Below are positions 1 to 7,623 of a DNA stretch of 21,951 nt, one piece after another. Where the stretch lies: assembly GCA_964517075.1 (NCBI GenBank), contig CAZFAT010000281.1:1-21951 (forward strand), given 5' to 3'. The notes beneath the pieces are model-generated. The model was given only the letters and a program-made list of their open reading frames with translations, searched no databases and was not told the origin of the DNA. Position numbers and translations under genes: made by a program. The DNA is from CAZFAT01 sp964517075 (GTDB lineage Bacteria; Acidobacteriota; Vicinamibacteria; Vicinamibacterales; SCN-69-37). Each line of letters begins with the position of its first letter. Within the stretch, counting starts at the first letter, position 1.

Positions 1-1062
1 ACCCGTCGCGACGTCGAGTTCGACCGTCGCGGCCTTGGCGCGGGCCTTGGCACGCAGGACGATCAGCGTGTCCGACAGCCCGCGCCCGATATCCACAGGC
101 TTGGGCACGGCGGCCTGGTCGAGGTAGGTGAACCCTTTGACGGCGTCCACGAGCGTATGGATGCGCGACGAGGCCGTCGCGATTTCGGCGGCGAGGCGGC
201 GGACGGCGCAGCTCGCCGCCATCCACCCGAGCGCGACCCCGAGCCGCGCCTCGTCGAGCGTGCTGGCCAGATCGTCGAGTGAGGCGATCGTCACCGCCGA
301 CTCGGTCAGTGGCTCGGCCAGCGCCTCATCCGCGCAGTGCGCGGCGAGCCAGTGGGCCAGCTCGTCCTCACGGTCGGCCCGGGCGAGCGCCGAGGCCGTC
401 TGCGCGGGATCCGTCGTGTCGCACAGCCGGCGGGTGGCCCGGACGCGCTCGATTTCCTCGAACGACAGTCCGGCCCGCGCCAGCGCCTCGGCCGCGTGCT
501 CGGCGCGGCCCAGGTGCGCGCCGAGCGTCCCGGCTGCGCGATCCACGGCGGACGCCGGGTTGTTCAATTCGTGGGCGAGGCCCGCCGCGAGCTTGCCGAG
601 CGACAGAATCTTTTCAACGTGGAGGTCGCTCGACGTGAAGTGGCGGGCTCGATCCACCATCACGTGGACCAGAATCGCCACGACCTCATGGCACTCGCGA
701 ATCAGGGTCGGGAAGTGCTGGCTGTTGAGGAGCAGCAGCTCGGCCTCGGTTTCCGTCCGCACCGCGCCAGGCGCGCCGCCCATGCGCGAGTAGGGCAGCA
801 GGCCCGTGACGTCCCCCGCGCGCCATTCCATCACCTTGCGCGGACCGGCGCCGCGATCGATCCGAATCGAGAGCTGCCCCGACAGCACGATCCAGAGGCC
901 GACGGGGATCACGCCCGCGTCGGTCACCACGGCATGGGCGTCGAGACGGACGAGCTCGCCGTGCGCCGCCAGCCACTCGAGCTGCGCGCGCGGCGCCCGG
1001 CCGAGCGTCCGATGGGCGGCCAGCCGGTCAACCCGTTCGGTCAGATCGGTGGAGGGAGTCAC
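1..1062 (-). CDS. Cyclic-nucleotide-binding-domain sensor histidine kinase (C-terminal part outside window)
   Basis: The reverse strand reads open for 354 codons and runs off the left edge. The chosen start is the GTG at 1062: it follows an AAGG about 7 nt upstream, and an in-frame stop lies 15 codons further up with no ATG between. Residues about 15-130 look like a cNMP/CRP-type sensory domain (LWIVLSGQLSIRIDRG, then WRAGDVTGLLPYSRMGG). A dimerisation/phosphoacceptor H-box follows, GKLAAGLAHELNNPASAV, with the likely phosphorylated histidine at residue 164. Residues about 185-330 are helical and Ala/Glu-rich, and the ATPase domain must lie beyond position 1. Family knowledge: such soluble kinases pair an N-terminal Crp-like sensor with a HATPase domain, sometimes beside a response regulator or thioredoxin-reductase-like partner. 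The ligand cannot be told from the sequence. It is transcribed divergently from the ECF sigma gene. Confidence 0.85.
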   Translation of the reverse strand, partial: MTPSTDLTERVDRLAAHRTLGRAPRAQLEWLAAHGELVRLDAHAVVTDAGVIPVGLWIVLSGQLSIRIDRGAGPRKVMEWRAGDVTGLLPYSRMGGAPGAVRTETEAELLLLNSQHFPTLIRECHEVVAILVHVMVDRARHFTSSDLHVEKILSLGKLAAGLAHELNNPASAVDRAAGTLGAHLGRAEHAAEALARAGLSFEEIERVRATRRLCDTTDPAQTASALARADREDELAHWLAAHCADEALAEPLTESAVTIASLDDLASTLDEARLGVALGWMAASCAVRRLAAEIATASSRIHTLVDAVKGFTYLDQAAVPKPVDIGRGLSDTLIVLRAKARAKAATVELDVATG

Positions 1063-1138
1063 CGGAAAGCCTTGCCATGCGTGGATGGAACGGCCGCAGG
1101 TCGATCACGGCCCGGGTGTGCGAGTGTAGCACCGTCAT

Positions 1139-1167
1139 GAAACTTCCAGGCCCCTGCCGGGTTCGTC
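1139..1167 (+). promoter_or_regulatory. Candidate ECF-type promoter upstream of the sigma factor gene
   Basis: GAAACTT (1139-1145) and CGTC (1164-1167) are separated by 18 nt and lie 35 nt before the sigma-factor ATG. They resemble the GGAACTT / CGTC elements of self-regulated ECF sigma factors, although the spacer is one or two bases longer than usual. It is the only such pair I noticed in the 139-bp spacer between the divergent genes. Autoregulation would fit the operon, but this rests on a short degenerate match. Confidence 0.25.
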
Positions 1168-1201
1168 AGGACGGAGGCCGACGTCGGATGATGGCCTGTC
1201 C

Positions 1202-1738
1202 ATGACAGACGCCGACCGGTTCGAGGCCTTTTTGCGGGAGTTTCAGGACATGGTGTTCGCGACCGCGGTCCGCCTGCTCGGCCAGCCCGCCGAGGCCGAA
1301 GACATCGCCCAGACCGTGTTCCTGAAGGCGTTCGAGCGCTTCGAGACCATTGGCGACAGTCCCGCGGCCGCGGGCTGGCTCAAGACGGTGACGACGAACC
1401 TGTGCCTCAATCACCTGTCGCGGTATCGCGCCCGCTGGCGGTTCTTCAGCGAGATGGAGACGGGCGAGGGCGATCAGGCGTCGACGTACGAGGCGCGCCT
1501 GGCCGCTCCGGCATCGTCCGACGACATCGACGGGGCTGGGGGACGCGCGCGGCTCGAAGACGCACTTCGCCGGCTGCCCGATCACCAGCGCGTCCCGCTC
1601 GTGCTCTTCCACTTCGAAGAGAAGAGCTACCAGGACATTGCCGACCTGCTGGGCGTGTCGCTCGGCAAGGTCAAGACCGACATTCATCGCGGCCGCGACG
1701 CCCTGCGCGCCGTCCTGGCGCCCCACTATGCATCCTGA
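1202..1738 (+). CDS. RNA polymerase ECF (sigma-70 family) sigma factor
   Basis: The 178-residue product has the usual ECF length and order. Region 2 is at about residues 5-75: FEAFLREFQDMVFATAVRLL, then the AEDIAQTVFLKAFERF segment and GWLKTVTTNLCLNHL. A linker follows, then region 4 at about 118-172: LEDALRRLPDHQRVPLVLFH, EEKSYQDIADLLGVSLGKVK and the recognition helix ending TDIHRGRDALRAVL. It directs core RNA polymerase to a small regulon. It overlaps the next gene by 11 bp, so the two are translationally linked, and the third gene follows by an ATGA overlap. That layout suggests control of an envelope function. No strong Shine-Dalgarno sequence lies at a normal distance from this ATG, and no better in-frame start was seen. 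Confidence 0.93.
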   Translation: MTDADRFEAFLREFQDMVFATAVRLLGQPAEAEDIAQTVFLKAFERFETIGDSPAAAGWLKTVTTNLCLNHLSRYRARWRFFSEMETGEGDQASTYEARLAAPASSDDIDGAGGRARLEDALRRLPDHQRVPLVLFHFEEKSYQDIADLLGVSLGKVKTDIHRGRDALRAVLAPHYAS

Positions 1739-2189
1739 CGAGCTCACGCGTCTCGTCGACCGCGAGCTGAAGCGGCTGCCGTCGCCTCGCGCGCCTGAGA
1801 CGCTCCTGCCGCGCGTCATGACCGCGGTGCAGGTCCTGCCCGCGCGAGCCGGCGCGGTCGGCTGGTGGTACCGCTGGCCGGTCGCCGTGCGCGCGCTGGC
1901 GGCGGCGGCGTCCGTTGCGGTGCTGGCCGGTCTCTGGTGGTTCTGGCCGGCGATGCAGGCGCAGGCGGTCGGCGTGCTTGCGGACAGCACGGGCGAGCGG
2001 TTCGGCGTGGTGCAGGACCTGTTCCGCCAGGCGGCGGCGACTTCAACGGCGCTCGGTGCGCTCTGGCGCACGGTGCTGCAGCCGCTCAGTTGGGTTCTGT
2101 TGCCTCTCGTGCTGCTGATGTGGGCGGCGTGCGCGGCGTTTGGCGCGGCACTCGGCCGCGTAGCCCTGGGAGGGGCGACACAGTCATGA
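1728..2189 (+). CDS. Small two-helix membrane protein, putative anti-sigma factor
   Basis: This 153-residue protein starts at an ATG inside the end of the sigma gene, an 11-bp overlap. The frame stays open further upstream, but that part is a shadow of the sigma gene. The soluble N-terminus (MHPDELTRLVDRELKRLPSP, then RAPETLLPRVMTAV) is short and charged. Hydrophobic segments lie at about residues 52-74 (VAVRALAAAASVAVLAGLWW) and 118-143 (QPLSWVLLPLVLLMWAACAA). No HxxxCxxC zinc anti-sigma motif is present. Its place between an ECF sigma factor and an envelope protein suggests that it holds or modulates the sigma factor at the inner membrane. That role is inferred from position only. Its TGA is shared with the next gene's ATG (ATGA at 2186-2189). 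Confidence 0.7.
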   Translation: MHPDELTRLVDRELKRLPSPRAPETLLPRVMTAVQVLPARAGAVGWWYRWPVAVRALAAAASVAVLAGLWWFWPAMQAQAVGVLADSTGERFGVVQDLFRQAAATSTALGALWRTVLQPLSWVLLPLVLLMWAACAAFGAALGRVALGGATQS

Positions 2190-3880
2190 CTACGTTTCGA
2201 TTGCTTCGTCCTCGCGCCATCGGCTGGATCGCGGCCGCGCTCATCGCGCTCGCGATCGTTCCGGGCGCCGGGGCTCAGGGCCAGGCGGAACCGGCATCGC
2301 CGTCATCGTCGCGGGTCACGCCCCCTGCCCCTCCCGCCGCGCCGTCGCCCGATGTCCCGCAGGCCACGCCTGACGGGCCACCGCCAGACGGCGCGGCGGC
2401 CGACGTCGAGCCTGAGCGCTCGCGGCGATATGGCCAGCCCTCCGTGCGGATCGGACAGGACCTCTTCGTCCGCGCCGGCGAGGTCGTCCGCGAAGTCGTC
2501 GTCATCTCCGGCTCGGCCACGATCGAGGGCCGCGTCGAGGGTGACCTCGTGGTGGTGCTGGGCTCGGCCACGCTGGGCCCGAACGCCGCGGTCGGCGGCG
2601 ACTTCGTCGTCGTCGGTGGCGGCGTCACCATCGCGCCCGGCGCTAGCGTCAGCGGCGATTTCGTGGTCGTCGGCAGTCAGCCGAACGTGCCGGTCGATTT
2701 CGCTCCCGGGGGAGAGCAGGTGGTCGTGGGTGCGGGGCCTCTCGGCTACGACATGAGCGGCGTGGTGCCGTGGGTCACTCGCGGACTCATGTGGGGCCGG
2801 CCTCTTGTGCCCTCCCTGCCCTGGATGTGGGGGCTCGTTGGCGTGTTCCTGGTCGTGTATCTCCTGGTGAGCCTGCTCCTCAGCGGCCCGGTCCAGGCCG
2901 GCATCGCGACCCTCGGCCGGCGGCCCTTCACCGCGTTCCTCACGGGCCTCCTCGTCCTGCTGCTCGTCGGACCGGTCAGCGTCGTCCTGTCGGTCTCGAT
3001 CATTGGCATTCCGGTCGTTCCCTTCCTGTTCTGCGCGCTGCTGGTGGCGGGCCTCATCGGGAAGGTCAGCGTCATGCACTGGATCGGCGATCGCGTCACG
3101 CCGCCGGAGCCGGGCAACCGGTTGCACTGGACGCGGTCGTTTCTCATCGGGTTTGCCGTCGTCACCGTGACCTACATGATTCCGGTGCTGGGCTTCACCG
3201 CGTGGGCGCTCTTCGGCGTGCTCGGCCTCGGCGCGGCATCGTTGGCGTTCGTCGCCGCGTGGCGGCGTGAGAACCCCGAGGCGCCCCGACGGCCGGCGCC
3301 GTCCGCGCCGCCGGTTCCGCCTCCACCGCCGAGTCCGGTCCCGCCGGGTGCCGCCTACGCTCGCGACGATCAGGCACCACACGTGCGGTCGCAGGCGGAC
3401 GTGGCCGCCCGCGTGGCCGACGTGCCGACGATGGCCGGGGGGGCCGCGGCGGGCGGCGCCGCGCCGCCGGCGGGCACGGTCGACCTCCGGTCGTTTCCCT
3501 ACGCCCGCTTTCTCGAGCGGGCCGCGGCGTTTGCGCTGGACGTCATCCTCGTGGTGTTTGTCGTCCGTGTCCGCGGCATCCGCGGCCCCGACGACGAGGG
3601 CCGGTTCTTCCTTCTGTTGCTGGCCTACCACATTGGTTTCTGGACCTGGAAAGGCACGACCGTGGGCGGCATCATCTGCCAGCTCCGGCTCGTCCGCACC
3701 GACGGTGGCCGGCTGCAGTTCGTCGACGCGCTGGTGCGCGGGCTGACCAGCATCCTGTCGCTCGTGGCGCTCGGCCTGGGTGCGCTGTGGATTCTCAAGG
3801 ACCCCGAGCGCCAGTCGTGGCACGACAAAATCGCCGGCACCTACGTCGTCAAAGTGCCGAGGCACTGGCCGTTGGAGTGA
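2186..3880 (+). CDS. Exported bactofilin-like polymer-forming domain fused to membrane segments and an RDD domain
   Basis: The 564-residue product starts at the ATG of an ATGA overlap. An N-terminal signal sequence ends near AGAQG (residue 30), followed by a Pro/Ala-rich stretch. Residues about 89-163 form a repetitive beta-helix of the bactofilin (polymer-forming cytoskeletal) type, with rungs such as VVISGSATIEGRVEGDLVVV and GDFVVVGGGVTIAPGASVSG. Hydrophobic segments follow at about 208-233, 250-300 and 318-359, then a proline-rich linker (PSAPPVPPPPPSPVPPG). A C-terminal RDD domain occupies about 433-562, starting FPYARFLERAAAFALDVILV and including FWTWKGTTVGGIICQLRLVR and DPERQSWHDKIAGTYVV. 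Joining a beta-helical scaffold to an RDD transporter-like domain is unusual. The likely place is the inner membrane with the helix outside, possibly in envelope organisation under the upstream sigma factor. The exact function is unknown. Confidence 0.8.
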   Translation: MTTFRLLRPRAIGWIAAALIALAIVPGAGAQGQAEPASPSSSRVTPPAPPAAPSPDVPQATPDGPPPDGAAADVEPERSRRYGQPSVRIGQDLFVRAGEVVREVVVISGSATIEGRVEGDLVVVLGSATLGPNAAVGGDFVVVGGGVTIAPGASVSGDFVVVGSQPNVPVDFAPGGEQVVVGAGPLGYDMSGVVPWVTRGLMWGRPLVPSLPWMWGLVGVFLVVYLLVSLLLSGPVQAGIATLGRRPFTAFLTGLLVLLLVGPVSVVLSVSIIGIPVVPFLFCALLVAGLIGKVSVMHWIGDRVTPPEPGNRLHWTRSFLIGFAVVTVTYMIPVLGFTAWALFGVLGLGAASLAFVAAWRRENPEAPRRPAPSAPPVPPPPPSPVPPGAAYARDDQAPHVRSQADVAARVADVPTMAGGAAAGGAAPPAGTVDLRSFPYARFLERAAAFALDVILVVFVVRVRGIRGPDDEGRFFLLLLAYHIGFWTWKGTTVGGIICQLRLVRTDGGRLQFVDALVRGLTSILSLVALGLGALWILKDPERQSWHDKIAGTYVVKVPRHWPLE

Positions 3881-4004
3881 AAAGCACTTGTAGGTTGAAA
3901 GTGAGAAGCCAGAGGTTAGAAGTCCGAAGTGTCCTCTTGTAGCCGCCGGGCTTCAGCCCGGCGGACCCGTCCTCACTTCTCACTTCGAACTTGCCAGTGC
4001 TTTT
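3880..4004. repeat. Imperfect inverted repeat built of 7-bp units, enclosing a GC-rich hairpin
   Basis: The outer arms start AAAAGCACT (3880-3888) and end AGTGCTTTT (3996-4004). Over 33 positions I count 26 matches between one arm and the reverse complement of the other. The left arm divides into 7-mers GAAAGTG, AGAAGCC, AGAGGTT, AGAAGTC, CGAAGTG (3897-3931). The right arm divides into CTCACTT, CTCACTT, CGAACTT, GCCAGTG (3972-3999). Between them lies a perfect hairpin. It fills the spacer between two co-directional genes and is clearly AT-richer than its surroundings. It could terminate transcription or be a non-autonomous mobile repeat. Confidence 0.8.
3943..3964. repeat. REP-like palindrome with TTCA loop
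   Basis: CCGCCGGGC and GCCCGGCGG are perfect 9-bp complements around a TTCA loop, flanked by TGTAG and ACC. It resembles dispersed extragenic palindromes (REP type) and sits inside the larger 7-mer inverted repeat. A hairpin with the same loop but a different stem occurs at 17862-17879. Confidence 0.8.
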
Positions 4005-4019
4005 CATTAAGATCCCTCC

Positions 4020-5297
4020 ATGCCTCGCCCCTCCGCCCCTCTCGTGTGTTTCCACGGCCGTCTCGTCCTGCCGGATCGAGTCGTGGACGATGGTGCGGTG
4101 GTCGCGCGGGGTGGGCGGATTAGTGCCGTGGGGCGCCGGGCGGATGTCGCCCTTCCGAAGGGCGCCACGGTCGTCGACGCCGGCCGCGGGCTGATCGCGC
4201 CCGGCTTCGTCGACATTCACGTGCACGGCGGCGACGGCGCGGACTTCATGGACGGCACGGCCGACGCGGTGAAAACCGCGGTCCGCTGCCACACCCGTCA
4301 CGGCACCACCACGATCTTTCCCACGACGACGACCGGATCGCGCGCGCAGATCGAGGCGATGCTCGACGCCTGCCGCTCGGTCCAGCGCGGCTGGTCGGTG
4401 GAGGACGGCGCGCGGATCGGCGGCGTGCACTTCTACGGGCCGTACTTCGCGGAGGACAAGGTGGGCTGCCACCTGAAGAGCGGCCGGCGGGATCCGGACC
4501 CCGCGGAGTACCGGCGGCATTTCGAACGGGGCATCATCCGGGTGGCGACGTGTTCAGCGGAGCTGCCGGGCGCCGAAGCCTTCTACCGCGAGGCGCGGCG
4601 GCGCGGGTGTCTGGTGACGTGCGGCCACTCGAACGCGAGCTGGGCCGAGATGGCGCGGGCGTTCCGTGCCGGCATGCGGCACGTCGATCACTTCTGGTGC
4701 GCGATGAGCTCGGTGCCCAGCGTGCGGGAGCGGCTGGGTTTTCCGATGCAAGCGAGCATGGAGGAGTTCGTGCTCGCGCACGAGGCCATGAGCACCGAGG
4801 TGCTGGCCGACGGCGAGCACCTGTCGGCCGAACTGCTCGACTACGCGTTCAGGATGAAGGGCGTGGAGCGTCTGTGCCTCGTCACGGACGCAAGCCGCGC
4901 CGTGGACATGCCGCCCGGGGAGTACCGATTCGGGCCCGCCGCCGACGGCGAGTGGTTCACGAGCAACGGCCGCGTTGGCTACCAGTCGGGGGCGAGCCTC
5001 GCCAGCTCCGTCGTCGGCCTGGATACGATGGTGCGCACCATGGTCGCGAAGACCAGCGCGAGCGAGGTCGATGCCGTGCGCATGGCCAGCCTCACGCCGG
5101 CCGAACGTGTGGGGATCGCGGGCGACGTGGGCAGCCTCGAGGTCGGCAAACGCGCCGACCTGCTCGTCCTGAGCAGAACCCTCGACGTTCAGCGCGTGTT
5201 TATCGGCGCTGAGGAGTACCAAGCGTCGGCACGGCCCCCCCGTGCGAGGTCCCGTGGCCGCCGGCCCCCAAGCCGATCCCGACGGATGAGCGTATAG
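4020..5297 (+). CDS. NagA-like amidohydrolase (N-acetylglucosamine-6-phosphate deacetylase family)
   Basis: The 425-residue protein has the amidohydrolase layout of NagA. A short beta-sandwich start (LVLPDRVVDDGAVVARGGRI) leads to the metal-binding HVHGG motif near residue 67. Then come GCLVTCGHSNAS, HVDHFWCAMSS and the catalytic-aspartate strand LVTDASRAVDM, and finally the return of the N-terminal domain (VGSLEVGKRADLLVLSR). NagA removes acetate from GlcNAc-6-phosphate in amino-sugar and peptidoglycan recycling. One key position differs: the usual HLEGPF motif, whose Glu binds metal, reads HFYGPY here with Tyr139. The general fold is secure; the substrate is not. The last 25 residues are an Arg/Ser-rich tail that may be a frameshift product downstream of a C7 tract at about 5235-5241. 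No sugar kinase, nagB or transporter lies beside it. Confidence 0.8.
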   Translation: MPRPSAPLVCFHGRLVLPDRVVDDGAVVARGGRISAVGRRADVALPKGATVVDAGRGLIAPGFVDIHVHGGDGADFMDGTADAVKTAVRCHTRHGTTTIFPTTTTGSRAQIEAMLDACRSVQRGWSVEDGARIGGVHFYGPYFAEDKVGCHLKSGRRDPDPAEYRRHFERGIIRVATCSAELPGAEAFYREARRRGCLVTCGHSNASWAEMARAFRAGMRHVDHFWCAMSSVPSVRERLGFPMQASMEEFVLAHEAMSTEVLADGEHLSAELLDYAFRMKGVERLCLVTDASRAVDMPPGEYRFGPAADGEWFTSNGRVGYQSGASLASSVVGLDTMVRTMVAKTSASEVDAVRMASLTPAERVGIAGDVGSLEVGKRADLLVLSRTLDVQRVFIGAEEYQASARPPRARSRGRRPPSRSRRMSV

Positions 5298-5299
5298 TC

Positions 5300-5309
5300 G
5301 GAACGTTCC
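5300..5309. promoter_or_regulatory. Perfect 10-bp palindrome before the MASE1 kinase gene
   Basis: GGAACGTTCC lies 18 bp before the kinase ATG, in a 30-bp spacer after the NagA-like gene. A perfect palindrome here could be half of an operator or simply chance. No second copy was seen nearby. Confidence 0.2.
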
Positions 5310-5327
5310 ACTCACCGGGACGCGTTG

Positions 5328-7517
5328 ATGACCACGCGCGGCGACCGCCCTCCATCTCTCGAGTCGTCGGCCCCGGGTTCGCTCCGTGTCGGACGGGCCG
5401 CCACGGCCTGGCAGCACGCCCTTCATCTCGTCATCCTCTTCGCCGTGTACTACGGGGCGGCGCGGCTGGGCCTTTGGCTCGCCGTCGTGAACGAGAGCGC
5501 CTCCGCCGTCTGGCCCCCGACCGGGATCGCGCTCACCGCCGTGCTCCTTTACGGGCGGGGGATGTGGCCGGCCATCGCGCTCGGCGCGTTCCTCGCGAAT
5601 CTGGAGACCTCCGGATCGATCAGCGTGTCGCTCGTCATCGCGGCCGGCAACACGGTCGAGGCGATCGTCGGTGCCGCGCTGGTCGAGCGCTGGGCGGGCG
5701 GCGCGGGCACGCTCTGGCGCGTATCCGGCGTCTTCCGCTTCGCCGTCGCGGTCAGCGTGCTGCCGCCCCTCATCAGCGCCACGACGGGCGCCACGGCGCT
5801 CGTCGCGGGCGGCTTAGCGGCCCCGGCGACGTTCGCGGAGACCTGGCTGACGTGGTGGCTCGGCAATGCCATCGGCGCGGTCGTCTACGCACCATTTCTC
5901 GTGTTCTGGCTGACGCGCACGCCGCCGGCCTGGCGGAGCCACCGGACGCTCGATCACGTGGCGATGGCGCTGGCCGTCGGGCTGCTCGGCTGGGTCACGT
6001 TGGACCGGCCGCCGGCCGGCGTCGCGGGGCCGTCCATCGCGTTTCTCGGGTTTCCGCTCGTCGTCTGGGCCGCGTTCCGCCTGGGGCAGCGGGAGACGGC
6101 CACGTGCGTGGTGCTCCTGTCGGCCATTGCGCTGTGGGGCACGTTCGCGCCCGGCACGCCGGCCAACCAGGCGGTCCTGCTGGTGCAGTCGTTCGCGGCC
6201 ATCCTGGCGATCACGGGCGCGGCTGTCGCGGCCCTCGCGTTTCAGCACCGGCAGTTGCAGGGCGGTCTCGAAGATCGGGTCGCGCAGCGCACGACGGAGC
6301 TGGCCCGGAGCAATGCGGCGCTGCGCCGCGAGATGGATCAGCGCGCCGCCGTCGATCGGGCGCTGCGCGCGAGTGAGCAGCGCCTGCTCGAGGCGCAGGC
6401 CGTCGCCCACATCGGCAGTTGGGAGTGGGACATCGGCGACAACGCGGTCTGGTGGTCGGACGAGCTCTGCCGGATCTACGGCACGCCCGGGTCCACGCCC
6501 AGCTACGAGGAATTCCTCGAGCGAGTGCACTCCGACGACCGCGCCCGCGTCGACGCCATCGTCCGACGCGCGTTCGAGGACCATCTGCCGTTCGCCTACG
6601 AGCACCGCATCGTTCGGCCGGATGGATCGGTCCGCACGCTGGCGGCCGGCGGTCGTGTCGTGACGGACGAGTCGGGACAGACCATCCGAATGCTGGGCAC
6701 GGGGCAGGACATCTCGGAGCGCAAGCAGGCTGAAGCGGCCGAAGCCGCGCTGGCCGCCGAGCAGTCGGCGCGCCTGCGCGCGGAGGAAGCCAACCGGGTC
6801 AAGGACGAGTTTCTGGCGATGGTCTCCCACGAGCTGCGGACGCCGCTCAACGCGGTACTGGGCTGGGCGCGGATGCTCGCCGATGGACCCTCCGACCCCG
6901 AGCGGCTGGCCAGAGGTCTGGAAGTGATTCAGCGCAATGCGCAGATGCAGGCCTGGCTGATCAACGACCTGCTCGACGTGTCCGAAATCAAAGCCGGTCA
7001 GTTGCGGATCGACATCCGGCCCGTGAACCTGCACGCCATCGTGTCACTCGCGCTCGACGCCGTCGGCGTGCCGGCCGGTGCAAAGAACATTCAGATCAGT
7101 GCCACCCTCGCCGATCAGGCGCACGTGCAGGGCGATCCGCAGCGGCTGCAGCAGGTCGTCTGGAATCTGCTCGTCAACGCCGTCAAGTTCACGCCTGAGG
7201 GCGGGCGTATCGACGTCCGGCTGGATCGGTCGGACGCGCAGGTGTCCATCCAGGTCACCGACACGGGCCGCGGCATCGAAGCCGAATTCCTGCCGCGAAT
7301 CTTTGAACCATTCTGGCAGGGCGACGCGGTCCGGCGTCAGGGCGGGCTCGGTCTCGGATTGACCATCGTCCGCACGCTGGTCGAGGCGCACGGGGGACGC
7401 GTGGAAGCGGTGAGCGACGGTTCGGGGCGTGGCGCCACGTTCCGCGTGTATCTGCCCGAGGGCGCGGCGCTCCAGCCGGACGCACGTCCGGAGGCCCAGA
7501 CCGCGCCCCCCGCGTGA
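5328..7517 (+). CDS. MASE1-PAS sensor histidine kinase
   Basis: The start is the ATG at 5328, with GGGA about 7 nt upstream. A TTG directly before it (5325) is a less likely start. The product has 729 residues. Residues about 25-300 are a polytopic MASE1-type sensor (YYGAARLGLWLAVVNESASA, VWPPTGIALTAVLLYGRGMW, then several hydrophobic helices). A coiled coil follows (VAQRTTELARSNAALRREMD), then a PAS domain at about 350-475 (AHIGSWEWDIGDNAVWWSDE to MLGTGQDISERKQAE). The HisKA segment KDEFLAMVSHELRTPLNAVL carries His501. The HATPase part has NLLVNAVKFTPEGG (N box), DTGRGI (G1), FEPFWQ (F box) and GGLGLGLTIV (G2). All catalytic motifs look intact. It is an inner-membrane kinase; no receiver domain or adjacent response regulator is present, so the partner is elsewhere. 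The signal is unknown. Confidence 0.93.
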   Translation: MTTRGDRPPSLESSAPGSLRVGRAATAWQHALHLVILFAVYYGAARLGLWLAVVNESASAVWPPTGIALTAVLLYGRGMWPAIALGAFLANLETSGSISVSLVIAAGNTVEAIVGAALVERWAGGAGTLWRVSGVFRFAVAVSVLPPLISATTGATALVAGGLAAPATFAETWLTWWLGNAIGAVVYAPFLVFWLTRTPPAWRSHRTLDHVAMALAVGLLGWVTLDRPPAGVAGPSIAFLGFPLVVWAAFRLGQRETATCVVLLSAIALWGTFAPGTPANQAVLLVQSFAAILAITGAAVAALAFQHRQLQGGLEDRVAQRTTELARSNAALRREMDQRAAVDRALRASEQRLLEAQAVAHIGSWEWDIGDNAVWWSDELCRIYGTPGSTPSYEEFLERVHSDDRARVDAIVRRAFEDHLPFAYEHRIVRPDGSVRTLAAGGRVVTDESGQTIRMLGTGQDISERKQAEAAEAALAAEQSARLRAEEANRVKDEFLAMVSHELRTPLNAVLGWARMLADGPSDPERLARGLEVIQRNAQMQAWLINDLLDVSEIKAGQLRIDIRPVNLHAIVSLALDAVGVPAGAKNIQISATLADQAHVQGDPQRLQQVVWNLLVNAVKFTPEGGRIDVRLDRSDAQVSIQVTDTGRGIEAEFLPRIFEPFWQGDAVRRQGGLGLGLTIVRTLVEAHGGRVEAVSDGSGRGATFRVYLPEGAALQPDARPEAQTAPPA

Positions 7518-7623
7518 TCGCGTCCGCGGCTGGACCACGCGCCAAACGTGCTAGGCTTTCGCCGTTCACCCGTCGCCGGCGTTTTTCCTGCCGATCGCCG
7601 GTGATTCCGCGCTCGAGAGAGGC

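Noticed and set aside
2303..3865. A 520-codon open frame on the minus strand opposite the bactofilin-like/RDD gene
   Set aside because: The translation is His/Asp/Arg-rich with no recognisable domain, and the plus strand has a signal peptide, beta-helix and RDD motifs.
3880..4004. Insertion sequence remnant
   Set aside because: No transposase fragment and no clear target-site duplication is visible. A non-autonomous repeat remains possible but unproven.
7561..7623. Rho-independent terminator after the MASE1 kinase (CGCCGGCG followed by five T)
   Set aside because: The GC palindrome has no loop, and the alternative pairing with CGCCGG downstream is only six bases long with the T-run inside the loop.
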